This document shows positions 42,912 through 54,189 of a stretch of DNA of 64,000 nucleotides, one piece after another. Numbering within the stretch: the stretch's first letter is position 1; each line of letters starts with the position of its first letter. The position numbers were made by a program, and so were the translations under genes. The DNA is from Haematobia irritans (taxonomy: Eukaryota > Arthropoda > Insecta > Diptera > Muscidae). Below the pieces are notes generated by a model, which worked only from the letters and a program-made list of their open reading frames with translations, searched no databases and was not told the DNA's origin. The stretch lies in assembly GCF_050003625.1 (NCBI RefSeq), contig NC_134397.1, positions 97,200,162 to 97,264,161 of the forward strand, read 5' to 3'.

Positions 42912-45900
42912 AGTATATACGGCCGTAAGTTCGGCCAGGCCGAATCTTATGTACCCTCCACCATGGATTGCGTAGGAACTTCTACTAAAGGCTGTCATCC
43001 ACAATCGAATTACTTGGGTTGCGATAACACTTGCCGATGGCAAGGTATCGTAAAACTTTTTAACACTGTCTTCTAAATTGTAAGTTAGCCCATACGGGGT
43101 ATATATTAAACAAAAAAAGGCCGATTAAATACGTATATAATCTAGTTTGACAAAATTTTCTATAGAAATAAAATTTTGACAAAATTTTCTATAGAAATAA
43201 AAATTTGACAAAATTTTCTATAGAAATAAAAACTTGACAAAATTTTCTATAGAAATAAAATGTTGACAAAATTTTCTATGGAAGTAAAATGTTGACAAAA
43301 TTTTCTATAGCAATACAATTTTGACACAAAATTTCTATAGAAATAAAATGTTCCCAGCAAAAACTAGGTAACCACATCTCATTACAATTGACATTACCAG
43401 GCTTAAAGCTGCCATTACACGTTGCATTACATTGCGGCGATTTATAATGACTAACTTGTAATGACAAAAATAAATACTTCTCGGTAATTTTCGAATTGTT
43501 ATTCTCAAATTTTATGCAGTTGTAGTTAACGAATTAATAAAATAGAATAAATGATGGTACCATTAGGTATAATTATTCACATAATCGAGCACTTACATAA
43601 AAAAAATCAAAAAGAATATGTAATGTAACGGTAATTCTGAAAATTTTTCCGTTAAGAAATTTTTATCACAAATATTTCATAATAATTGTGTTTAATGACA
43701 TTGTCATATTATGTTTTAAATAAATGCTTTCTTATACCTCATTCACATTACACTTCCAAAATGCGCTTAAACTAAATTTCAAATGCCATTTGCCTTATAA
43801 AAAAGAGACTTAAAATCCACTTTTAGTAGATTTTGAACCTTATGTGAATTGGCTATTGGACATATTATAACGTAATTCACGAATCCAACTCCCTGAAACA
43901 ACCTACATTTATTTCTATTTTAAGTGTGAAATAAATTAATTTAGATTATTTATTAGATATTTTGTTTATTTATACAATATTCGTTTCTATTCAAGTAGTT
44001 CTTAAGTAAATCATTACATATTAGGTGATTATATGCTTTAAATTCACTACCTATTTTATTGCCGAAAGTATGCCTGGGGAGAAGTACTTTCCTTCTAGGA
44101 CATGCGTATGTAAATGTAATCCGAAGCGATGCCAATTAATAAGTGGTTATTAATTTTTAAATGGGCTTACCTACAAGATTACCGGGTAATGAGAGTTTTT
44201 CCTGGGTTGACAAAATTTTGTATAGAAATGAAATTTTGACAAAACTTAGTATAGAAATAAAATGTTGACAAAATTTTCTACAGAAATAATTTTTTTACAA
44301 AATTTTCTACAGAAATAAAATTTTGACAAACATTTCTATAGAATAAACTTTTGACAAAACTTTCTATAGAAATGAAATTTTAACAAAACTTTCTATAGTA
44401 ATAAAATTTGACAAAATTTTCTATGGAAATAAAGTTTTGGTAGATTACAAAATTTTTTATAGAAATAAAATTTTGACAAAATTTTCTATGGAAATAAAAT
44501 TTTGACAAACATTTGTATAGAAATAAACTTTTGACAAAACTTTCTATAGAAATGAAATTTTGACAAAACTTTCTACAGTTATAAAATTTGACAAAATTTT
44601 CTATGGAAATAAAGTTTTGGTAGATTATTTTTGGCGATATGGACCAATTTTTGTGTAATAAGTCATCGGATATATATAACTAAAGACCGATATGGACCAA
44701 TTTTTACATGGCTGTTAGAGGCCATATATTGACAAAATGTACCAAATTTCAACCGTATCGGATGACTTTTGCTCCTCCAAGAGGTTCTGGACGTCAAATC
44801 TGGGGACGGTTTATATGGGAACTATATATAATTATGGACCGATATGGACCAATTTTTGCATGGTTGTTAAAAACAGTATGCTAAGACCACGTACTAAATT
44901 TCAACCGGATCGGATGAATTTTGCTCCTCCAAGAGGCTCCGGTGGTCAAATCTGGGGATCGGTTTCTATGGGGGCTATATATAATTATGGACCGATATGG
45001 ACCAATTTTTGCATGGTTGTTAAAAACCGTATACTAAGACCACGTACTAAATTTCAACCGGATCGGATGAATTTTGCTCCTCCAAGAGGCTCCGGTGGTC
45101 AAATCTGGGGATCGGTTTATATGGGAGCTATATATAATTATGGACCGATATGGACCAATTTTTTCATGGTTGTTAGAGGCCGTATACTAACATCAGGTAC
45201 CAAATTTCAACCGGATTGGATGAATTTTGCCCCTCCAAAAGTCTCCGGAGGTCAAATCTGGGGATCGGTTTATATGGGGGCTATATATAATTATGGACCG
45301 ATATGGACCAATTTTTGCATGGTTGTTAGAGACCATATACTAACATCAGGTACCAAATTTCAATCGGATCGGATGAATTTTGCCCCTCCAAGAGGCTCCG
45401 GAGATCAAATCTGGGGATCGGTTTATATGGGAGCTATAAATAATTATGGACCGATATGGACCAATTTTTGCATGGTTGTTAGAGACCGTATACTTAGACC
45501 ACGTACCAAATTTCAACCGGATCGGATTAATTTTGCTGCTCCGGGAGGCTCCCCAAGCCAAATTTGGGGATCGGTTTATATGGGGGCTATACGTAAACAT
45601 GGTCCGATATGGCCCATTTTCAATACCATCCGACCTACATCAATAACAACTACTTGTGCCAAGTTTCAAGTCGATAGCTTGTTTCGTTCGGAAGTTAGCG
45701 TGATTTCCACAGACGGACGGACAGCCGGACAGACGGACAGACGGACAGACGGACGGACGGACGGACATGCTTAGATCGACTCAGAATTTCACCACGACCC
45801 AGAATATATATACTTTATGGGGTCTTAGAGCAATATTTCGATGTGTTACAAACGGAATGACAAAGTTAATATACCCCCATCCTATGGTGGAGGGTATAAA
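42912..45900 (+). mobile_element. 153-bp tandem-repeat element, copy F2
   Basis: This is an inverted copy of the element at 14680-16697. It begins gtatatacggccgtaagttc and ends ctatggtggagggtataaa, with a possible AACA duplication. In order it has 29-bp repeats (43146-43350 and 44211-44620), five to six 153-bp units (44800-45560), and a gacggacggacggac microsatellite near 45710-45765. MITE 3 interrupts it. The plus-strand frame 44737-45774 is the same repeat frame as in F1. Confidence 0.75.
43353..44206. mobile_element. MITE family 3 (854 bp)
   Basis: The ends are cccagcaaaaact and agtttttcctggg, flanked by TT (43351-43352 and 44207-44208). The surrounding 29-bp repeat unit is restored when it is removed. 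Small frames inside (43953-44135) have no recognisable domain. Confidence 0.8.
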
Positions 45901-46052
45901 AACAGGAGCATCGTTTACAGATAATGCGGGAATATTTGATTTATCACAAATATTCGTAGGAAACTGAACAATAGTGTTTTCAGACGATAAATTTTTGTTT
46001 AATGTGTCAACAGACGTTTTTCTCCTTTTGGTTATAGAGTTTGATGGGGATC

Positions 46053-46328
46053 CTATGTATTGCTCCAGACACGAGGCATTATCAAACATAGTCTTGTAAT
46101 TGGTTCCTCCGCATTATGACAGCTCATACAATAGTCATTATACTTCGCGCCTATAGTTTTTGCAAAATCGCCTATCAGGCAGCGACCCGTTATAGCAGAT
46201 ATCAGGAGTGATATCTGACGTCTCGAGAACACTAGCATATCTAGTGTGCGGTTTAAGTTTAAATGGGGCCATATTTGCTTGGTGTCGTTACAGCCCTTGT
46301 CATTCTCCCATCGAACATTTGCCATCAT
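46053..46328 (-). pseudogene. LOA LINE ORF2 C-terminal Cys/His domain, 5' part
   Basis: It encodes a region ending with YCMSCHNAEE, the first half of the terminal zinc-knuckle-like domain. It is cut by LINE E. Confidence 0.65.
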
Positions 46329-47422
46329 AACAACCTACTCACGCAGCATGAGCTTGCAGGTAGCCAGGGGCATACCAACAGATTCTAGTTCCCCTGGAAT
46401 ATGTAAGGTAGTCCCTAGCCTTGCCAACTCATCAGCTTCGCAGTTCCCCGGTATGTTCCTATGGCCAGGCAGTCGATGGCCGTTTTCGAGTTGAGGAAAA
46501 CAGAGTCCAAGGATTTTATTGCAGGTTGACTGTCTGAGTATATATTAATGCCTACATTTTTTGGAACATTACTTCTCAGCCAATTCGCCACCTCTCTTAT
46601 TGCTAATATTTCTGCCTGAAAAACACTACAGTGATTAGGTAATCTTTTCGCTATTCGAAGTTGCAGATCTTCAGAATATACTCCGAAACCCAATTGTCCA
46701 TCCAATTTAGAGCCATCAGTGTAGAAATCTAAATATTCTTTATTCCCCGCGGTCTGTGTGCACCACGCCTCACTGTTGGGGATTAAAGTCTCAAACCTTT
46801 TGGCGAAAAGTGGACCCGCCAAAGTGTAATCCACTACGTTAGGCACATCTGGCATTATTTTGAGGACCGAACTGTGACCGTAACTTTTTTCCGACCACAG
46901 CGATAGCTCGCGCAACCGCACAGCCGTTGTTGCAGCTGACTGTTTGGCCAAAATGTCTAAAGGCAATAGATGCAGCATGACATTAAGGGAATTTGTTCCT
47001 GTCTTGCTGAATGCGCCTGAGATACACAAGCACGCCATACTCTGAACTTTGTCTAAACTTGTCGGCTGGTGAAGTGCCGGCCACCAGACTACAACACCAT
47101 ATAGCATTATAGGTCTAGCCACTGCCGTGTATAGCCAATGCACAATTTTTGGTTTTAGTCCCCACTTTTTTCCTATTGCCTTTTTGCACGAGTATAAAGC
47201 TACCGTGGCTTTTCTCGCCCTTTCTTCAATATTGAGCCTAAAGTTCAGCTTCCTGTCCAGAATAACGCCAAGGCATTTTGCGCACTCACCCAAGGGAATT
47301 TCAATACCTCCTAAGGAAATGGGCCTAACCGTGGGAGTTTTGCGATCTTTGCAGTACATGACTAGTTCTGTCTTTGAAGGATTTACCCCAAGACCATTGT
47401 CTTTCGCCCATTTCTCAGTCAT
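46329..47422 (-). pseudogene. LOA LINE reverse transcriptase C-terminus and RNase H
   Basis: The main frame is 46415-47422. RT thumb-type motifs are present (CAKCLGVILDRKLNF). The RNase H domain follows, with FYTDGSKLDGQLGFG (first Asp), FQAEILAI (Glu) and IYSDSQPAI (Asp). RNase H in a LINE points to the I/LOA/R1 side of non-LTR elements. The frame breaks downstream. Confidence 0.8.
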
Positions 47423-47927
47423 CCGGAGGGCCTTCTGAATAATATCTCTTATTGTGGATGGGAATTTTTGCCCTTACTGCTAGAGCCACATCATCAGCGT
47501 ATGCCACCACTTTTATCCTTTCTTTTTCTAGGGTAACCAGAAGGTTATTTATAGCAACATTCCAAAAAAGAGGTGATAGAACTCCTCCTTGGGGAGTGCC
47601 TCTGTTCACATACCTTTGTATGTTTGCTTGTCCTAGTGCGACTGAAATACGTCTCTTCATTAGAAGTTCGTCTAACAGCCTAAGTATACATGGATCAACA
47701 TTCAGAGTTGTCAGTCCATTTAATATCGAGCTCGGATGGACATTATTGAACGCCCCTTCGATGTCTAGAAACGCCACGATTGTGTATTCTTTGACAGATA
47801 GTGAGCTTTCAATAAAGCTGACTAGTTCATGTAATGCGGTCTCAGTAGACCTGCCCTTCGAGTATGCAAGCTGTCGTTTCGAGAACAAACTTGAATCGAT
47901 GCTAGTTCTAAGATAAGTATCTATCAT
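47415..47927 (-). pseudogene. LOA LINE reverse transcriptase core
   Basis: Carries the palm motifs: FLDIEGAFNNV (motif A Asp), GTPQGGVLSPLFWN (motif B), and VVAYADDVAL with the catalytic YADD. Upstream is YSKGRSTETALHELV. It is separated by frameshifts from the endonuclease side (47924-48625) and RNase H side. Confidence 0.85.
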
Positions 47928-48625
47928 CCTCTCCAGAGTCTTAAGTAGGAATGAGGATAAGCTGATTGATCGGAAATCCTTCGCCCTCGATTGAGAGTCA
48001 CTGCTTGTAACTCCGCCGGAGTAATTCCATCAGGTCCGGGGGATTTGAATGGTCCAAAGCTATTTAACGCCCATCTTATTCTAGATTCCGATACAATTTC
48101 CTCGATAGGAAACGACCGCTGAGCCACTGTGGCACCGCCAGAACCTGGTTCAACCGTCTGATTTCCAGGAAAATGTGTGTCCAATAGTACCTCCAGCGCC
48201 TCCTCACTGGACGTTGTCCAATTGCCCTCCGACGTTTTAATGAAACCTGGAGCGGAGTTGGTGGTTGCTAGAACCTTCTGTAGTCTGGAAGTCTCGGATG
48301 TATTCTCAATACTGTTGCAGTAATCATTCCAAGAGTTATGCTGAGCATTTCTCAGTTCTCGCTTGTATCCTCGCAGATTCTTCTTGCAAGCGTCCAAATC
48401 CTCAGGGGCTCTAGTGGACTTTGCCTTGTTAAAGAGCTTGCTGCAGGATTTCCTCATATTACTTAATTCCGTAGACCACCATGGTGATTGATTTTTCCCC
48501 CTTGGCTTCCCTCTAGGGCATGCAGCTTTCAGTGAGATGTTGAAGGCCTTAGTAATCCGCTCCACTGCGTGTTCGATATCTTGCACATTTCTCATATTTG
48601 TCTCTGTTATTTCCGGTATCATCAT
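47924..48625 (-). pseudogene. LOA LINE endonuclease-RT linker and RT N-terminus
   Basis: It includes PWWSTELSNMRKSCSKLFNK and the start of the RT with FKSPGPDGITPAELQ. It is out of frame with both neighbours. Confidence 0.75.
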
Positions 48626-49359
48626 ATTGAACGATTCCCTATACCTATTCCAGTCAGCTTTCCTAACATTTGGCGGAAATATGGTCTTGGTGGTATGAAC
48701 ATCAAATTTGAAACTGATGTAGCGATGATCTCACTTAAAACCTGCCACTCAGATATCATTTCATTCAGTTCTTGCGAGGCCAAGGTGATGTCCAAAACCT
48801 CTTGCCTGTTTTTAGTGACAAAGGTTGGGGCATCTCCCTTGTTGCAAACTACCAGATTAGTACGCAAAATAAACTCTATTAGCGACTCTCCCCTTGCATT
48901 AGTAACACTACTTCCCCATATACTATGATGCGCATTCGCATCGCATCCTATAATGAGTTTCGTCTTTGTTTTCAGTGACTCCTCAACTAAGGTCTTAACG
49001 GCACATGGAGGCATCTCCCTGTCATGTCCCATATAGACCGAAGATACCCAATATTTGCATTTGGCTATTTTTAAATTGGCAACGACAGTGTGTGCATTGC
49101 ACATTGAAGGAAGCAGAAACAAGTTAAGCTCTTTTTTAGCAATTATACAGGCTCGATTTACACCATTACCAGTATAATGCAATAGTTTGATCCCCGGAGT
49201 ACTTAATTCACATATTTTGTTTCTATAAATATATGGTTCTTGAATAAGAACTATGTCTATGTCCCCTTTCATCAGGAGAACTTTTAAGGCAACACATGCA
49301 GTCTTACAATGGTGAAGATTTATCTGGAGGATCCGTAGGACCATCGAGATTTTCAACAA
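48622..49359 (-). pseudogene. LOA LINE APE-type endonuclease
   Basis: It is the counterpart of 1320-2051: ILQINLHHCKTA, VLIQEPYIY, CDANAHHSIWG. The terminal SDH motif region is disrupted by a frame change (after EWQVLSEI), so the domain is not intact. Confidence 0.8.
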
Positions 49360-50493
49360 CCGTCACATCAGCCGCTTCAATCGAGTCATCAAGAATGTCC
49401 TCTTCAGAGATCTCGGTGACTCTCGCAATAACCATAGGTTCAACTTTGGTGAGTTCTGAGGCAGTAGAAACCTCCTCACGCATACGGTATCTATCCATGT
49501 CTTCAACTTTGGTATCTCCCTCGACTTCGCAAGAGGATCCGCTTACTTCCGATTCGGACAGAGGCTTGTCCATTTCTGAATCCTTTAGCTGATCGTTTTT
49601 ATACACCTTCATTTGGATATAATGAAACCCATAACATACACGGCCCTGAGACTTTGCTAGATGTGGCAAAGACTGAGTGTTCAATATGAACACTGCATGC
49701 CGTCTTGGTCCATCCACTTCATCCAAACGGCCAACCTTCCAATCAGCTGTTGGAAGATCTGGATTGCATCGTTTCAGCCTATTTAAAATAGATTCAGGGT
49801 CAGAAGGGTTTGCAGGTATCCACGTATGTGCTCTAGGTCTATCCGGTATGTCTTTCTTCTCGACTAACTCTAGAGCACCTCCTTCCGAAACTTCACCAAT
49901 TAGTATCAGAGTACCTTTAAAACATTCTATAGACATCTGGTCCTAAAATGCGACTAGCTTAAATCGTCCTTGATACCAACCAGCCTCTTGGTGTCGAGGA
50001 TCTGGGCCGGGAAACTTTTCCAGCACCTGTGAGTAGACGACAGACAGAGCATTCTCAATTTCTCCCCAGTTTTGCTTTGGCTGCCAAGACTGTCTTTAGC
50101 AACTGATGCAAACGATCTTTGATCCCTTTTTGGAGGAAGGCAGCTCATCCGGTGATCGTTCCCTTTTTCCAGTCTCAAGAATTCCTTGAGCCCATTTTAA
50201 GGAATCGCTTTGTTTAGCTGACAGCGTGCTTGGGTCGACTGATCCTAACTTCTTTAGGATAAACAAAGCATTTCTGCGTCCTTGAATCTCTTTCGTGAGG
50301 GATTACCTCCTTTTGATGTCGTTACCTTAGAAAAAGTTCGACTTGTCAGAGTGTCGCCACCTGTCGACCCGTCTACAGGTCGACTAATTGGGCCTAACTC
50401 TTGGTCATTGCCCAGATTTATAACTCCAGTCGATACCCGTCCACTGGGCCCTGAAGTTAGCAACCCAGTGGATGACTTGGAATTTCGCTGCAT
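49304..50493 (-). pseudogene. LOA LINE ORF1 (DUF4780-like), broken
   Basis: Frames 49304-49936, 49954-50178 and 50254-50493 together make ORF1. Stops and frameshifts separate them. HTWIPANPSDPESIL and DWKVGRLDEVDGPRRHAVF match copy 1. The ORF1 ATG (MQRNSKSSTG) is at 50493, and the 5'UTR runs to 50643. Confidence 0.75.
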
Positions 50494-50657
50494 GGTGACT
50501 TAATATCCCACCACACTTGAAATTCTTAGTAGGTACCTATTACGATGAGTTTATCCGCTATTGAAAAACAGGTCCGTTCCGTTCGACGGTTGAATAGTAA
50601 AAAATTTGAATATTAAAATGTGAAAAAATTGAATAGTAAATAATGAATAAGAAGTTA

Positions 50658-51480
50658 ACTTTAAATATTTTAATGTCCGATTTTGTGACACCCGCAAAAC
50701 AGTCTGAAACACCTGAAAACTTAAATATGGCGAAGAAACCAGTCGGTAGTATGGATATAGAAGAATTAATGGCAGTTATGACAACTACCATGAAAAAGCT
50801 ACTTGAGGATAAAATGCATGAGCTTCCAAGCAAGTCGGATATCGATCAAATTAAGGTCGGAATAGCGGCAAATAATGCCGATATTGCTAAACTACGTGAA
50901 GAGAATAGTAAGCTTAAAGAGGAAATAGAAATTGTAAAGAATTCCCTGAAAGAAAACGATAGCACAACGCGATGGTTAGAATATCAAATCAAAAATACCA
51001 CGCTTTAAAGAAGTTAATATGGTAAATAATCCAATAGACTCTATCTCAAAGGTTTGTGTAGATATCTTAAAATTGAACCCGAAAATTGTATCAGCCCGAA
51101 CTATAGCACAACACAATAATACTGCCACAATAGTTGCCGAATTTGATACAGAAGATATTGTATCGCAAATATTACGTTCTACGAGGCTACTGGCTGGAAC
51201 ATATATATCAGTTGACCGTGAATTAAATCCAAGACGTCAACGTAATAAAATTGGCCTCTTAATAATAAAGAAACGTATACTACAAGAATGCTCAAAGCAC
51301 AAAATTATAGTACGAGAGGATAAGATGATGATACTAAGCAGAACTTTCACATGGAATACCCAAAATGAACTAATATGTGGAAAAATTGCCGCTGAAGTTG
51401 CTTGGAAAGAGATATACGGAAACGATATTAAAACTACGAACTTTACTAACGTTATAGCAGGAATTAAGACAAAAAACTAA
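50658..51480 (+). pseudogene. LINE D ORF1 (coiled coil and nucleic-acid-binding domain)
   Basis: The open frame begins at 50643 only because the LOA insertion supplied an A before TG; the likely true start is the ATG at 50673 (MSDFVTP). Residues 75-110 (KLREENSKLKEEIEIVKNSL) form a coiled coil, and the second half (51019-51480) looks like an RRM/CTD-type RNA-binding part. A frameshift at about 51008 separates the halves. Confidence 0.6.
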
Positions 51481-51533
51481 ATAATTTCCCCAATTCATCA
51501 AACCAAATCAACAATGTAATTAAAGAAAAAGTT

Positions 51534-52450
51534 AAGATTAGGATATTGTCATATAACACTAATGGTTTTGAAAATAAAATTTTGTACCCTTTGTTTTTTA
51601 ATTACTTGATGTCATTTGACATAATCTTTCTACTGGAAACTCACCTCTCCGAAGAAAAAATTGCCAGGACTGAAAAATTTTTTCCCGGATACGATATTTG
51701 TTGGAAATTTGCTACAAGATGCAGCCGTTTTGGAAGGGCAATGGGAGGCATTATGCTGGCTATCAAAAAGTCTGTGGTAAATAATGGTTTGCAGTATAAA
51801 TTTGGAGAGAGAAGTGGAAGATTGTGAAAATATAAACCGACGATGAGCACTTGTATACCCTGAAACTGCATTTCAAATACAGATTACCCAACTTTTTTAC
51901 CAAAATACTTATGGAGAAAGAACTACTTTGGGTTAAACCTATCAATGAGTTATTATCGCATTATGGGGAACAATCACTTGATATTTCAACACCGAAACAC
52001 ACATTCTGCATTTCGGTTACAAATCTGATGGAAAAAATTAAAAAATCAAATAAGAATTAAAAATTCGAAAGAGCTATGGAAAGCAACACAAGGATCTACA
52101 AATACTTGGATTATACTAGAGGAACGTCATACATGAACCATTCATACAAACAAAATGAAATCACTTGGATATTAAAAGCTAGGAGCGGAATGATTTATCT
52201 GAATGACAGTCGTTACACAACAGATGGTGAATATGACAACCACTGCACACTATGTAAGCTACGCGAAATCGAAAATATACAACATTTCCTTGGGAAATGT
52301 CCCATATTGAAGATTATAAGAAGACGCATTTTTGGAAAGGACACACTACAACACCATGAAGTGATACAAATACTTGATGGAAAATGGTTGGTGGAATATC
52401 TGAAATCTGCATGTTATTATCGAAATCTAATAATGAATCAATATGAATAA
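51534..52450 (+). pseudogene. LINE D ORF2 remnant lacking reverse transcriptase
   Basis: Endonuclease start: ILSYNTNGFENKIL and IIFLLETHLSEE (51543-51827). The rest of the endonuclease and the whole RT are deleted near 51830-51870. What follows (52076-52450) is the C-terminal Cys/His domain with HCTLCKLREIENIQHFLGKC, clearly related to the one in the LINE at 61195-61728. Confidence 0.7.
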
Positions 52451-52830
52451 TAAACAAATACTTCATAACCCTAAGGTACATTGGATAATACAATGAACCG
52501 GCAGACGATATATACATGTCATAGCCGTAAAATCTTTAAAATCAAACTTGTCAAATTCAAATTGAAACTAAATGAAATATTAACTTCATATCGAATATTT
52601 TAATATTTATCAAATATTTTTATGAATTCATTATTGTAAATTGTTTGAAATAAAGATTACTACTACTACTGAAGCAAGTAAATTTTATTATTTTAAACAA
52701 AAATTTAACTTAATGGAAATAAATTGGCTAAACTAAATTGATGAACATTTTTTCCTTTAGTTCCGAAGGCACTTTTTTTTTCTTGGTGCAGTTTGAACCC
52801 AAGTAGAGAGCAGTATATCTGATATATAAA

Positions 52831-53540
52831 CTAATGAGCTGAATTATGTAATGGTAAAAAAGTTCTTTCTTTTGGATTTAAAAATATGAAAAATATCCGA
52901 AAATTATAAAAATATATATTTTCCATATAGTTCCCTTCAAGAGCGATAGAACGATTATAACGACCGTCCAATTTTTTGATACCATTTTGGTAGTACTCCT
53001 TCGGTTTTGCCTCAAAATAGGCCTCAGTTTCGGCGATCACCTCTCCTTTGCAGCCAAATTTTTTCCTTACGAGCATCCTTTTGAGGTCTGAAAACAAGAA
53101 AAAGTCGATGGGGGCCAGATACGGTGGGTGGGGAAGCAATTCGAAGCCCAATTCATGAATTTTTGCCATCGTTCTCAATGACTTGTGGCACGGTGCGTTG
53201 TCTTGGTGAAACAACACTTTTTTCTTCTTCATATGGGGCCGTTTTGCCGCGATTTCGACCTTCAAACGCTCCAATAACGCCATATAACAGTCACTGTTCA
53301 TGGTTTTTCCCTTCTCAAGATAATCGATAAAAATTATTCAATGCGCATCCCAAAAAAACAGAGGCCATTATTTTGCCAGCGGACTTTTGAGTCTTTCCAC
53401 ACTTCGGAGACGGTTCACCGGTCGCTGTCCACTCAGCCGACTGTCGATTGGACTCAGGAGTGTAGTGATGGAGCCATGTTTCATCCATTGTCACATATCG
53501 ACGGAAAAACTCGGGTGTATTACGAGTTAACAGTTTGGAA
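52831..53540 (-). pseudogene. mariner transposase C-terminal fragment
   Basis: The frame 52831-53301 has FHQDNAPCHKSLRTMA (second Asp) and HPPYLAPIDFFLFSDL, where the third catalytic Asp region is PID and the usual SPD before LAP is missing. MDETWLHHY-type sequence lies on the complementary reading near 53470-53500. It cannot be active. Confidence 0.8.
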
Positions 53541-53545
53541 AAGAA
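52915..53545 (-). mobile_element. Truncated Himar1-like mariner (left palindrome arm)
   Basis: Both terminal inverted repeats are lost. It carries the C-terminal half of a transposase in the minus direction, ending in host-type flank at both sides. It is the mirror copy of the mariner at 54190-55436 but has different deletions. Confidence 0.8.
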
Positions 53546-53579
53546 TTGTTACTAAAATTAAATTACCGAGCTCCTAAAC

Positions 53580-54189
53580 GAGAACAACTGCAAAAGAAGA
53601 TTATAAATATGCAACCTGGAACTTGATCTTGTCTAAGTTATTGTAGAACAAAACACACAAATAACAAAAACCAAATTCTTTAGTTAATTACCATTTTTCT
53701 GAATTATGCTATAGACTACAGAATTTGGTTTTTGTTATTTGTGTGTTTTATTCTAACATAACATAGACATACAATTAAGAGCAATAACAACTAAAGGGTT
53801 AAAAAAATAAACTATATAAATCATTATCATTATCGTATTATCGATGTCAGCATGTTCCTTCTAATATTTAGATACGCCTAGATGTCCAATAAATCAGCAG
53901 CCTGTAAGCTAAATTAGCTTTTCTGAAAGTAAACTGAATAATTCGAATTTAATTTTGTTCAATTAAAAGTTATATTTGTTAAACATTACCTGCATAGAAG
54001 ATCAAGTTCCAGGTTGCATATTTATAATCTTCTTTTGCAGTTGTTCTCGTTTAGGAGCTCGGTAATTTAATTTTAGTAACAATTCTTTTCCAAAATTTCC
54101 ACACATTGAAATCGTCTATTAAAATTTGAACCAATCAAAGACAAAAATAATGGCAAAACAATGTAATATTTGGTATTATATTGATGATA
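53580..54189. other. Centre of the inverted duplication
   Basis: AT-rich DNA without a gene. It includes the inner inverted repeat (53650-53745) and a block (53750-54189) paralogous to 59280-59745, with ctaatatttagatacgcctagat and ggagctcggtaatttaattt. Confidence 0.6.

Larger units (their letters stand above)
42034..46065 (-). mobile_element. Second LINE fragment (LINE E) inside the LOA-like LINE
   Basis: It includes part of a reverse transcriptase (42247-42908) and further coding remnants at 45901-46065. The tandem-repeat element F2 (42912-45900) lies between them. Its 3' end is duplicated next to the LOA remnant. The exact 5' boundary near 46065 is set by where LOA coding sequence resumes. 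Confidence 0.55.
40058..50643 (-). mobile_element. LOA-like LINE (copy 2), with nested insertions
   Basis: The 3' tail is at the left (ggttaggttaggttaaagtg, i.e. TAACC-type repeats on its own strand) and the 5' end at the right. A 14-bp target duplication tgaataagaagtta is at 40044-40057 and 50644-50657. It encodes ORF1, APE endonuclease, reverse transcriptase, RNase H and a C-terminal CCHC-like domain, but all are broken. It is interrupted by another LINE with further insertions (about 41875-46065) and by MITE copy C. Confidence 0.8.
39661..52666 (+). mobile_element. RT-deleted LINE (LINE D), split by a LOA-like LINE
   Basis: It is inserted in MITE copy B with a tactgaagca target duplication (39651-39660 and 52667-52676). 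The 3' end is ...aataaagattac followed by TAC repeats. The 5' piece (39661-40057) and 3' piece (50658-52666) are separated by the LOA-like LINE. It keeps ORF1, the start of the endonuclease and the C-terminal Cys/His domain but no reverse transcriptase, so it is an internally deleted, non-autonomous copy. Confidence 0.75.
19562..52788 (+). mobile_element. MITE family 1, copy B, split by two large insertions
   Basis: The left end cacccagaaaaaagtg starts at 19562 and the right end (cttttttttcttggtg) stops at 52788. Both are flanked by CA (19560-19561, 52789-52790). The inverted paralogue near 59918 shows the empty site with a single CA. The body is interrupted at 20195-39037 and at 39661-52666; the residual pieces (19562-20194, 39038-39660, 52667-52788) align in order with copies A and C. 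Everything between is younger than this MITE. Confidence 0.85.

Noticed and set aside
42843..43076. 77-codon plus-strand frame
   Set aside because: It crosses the junction of LINE E and element F2, so it is chance.
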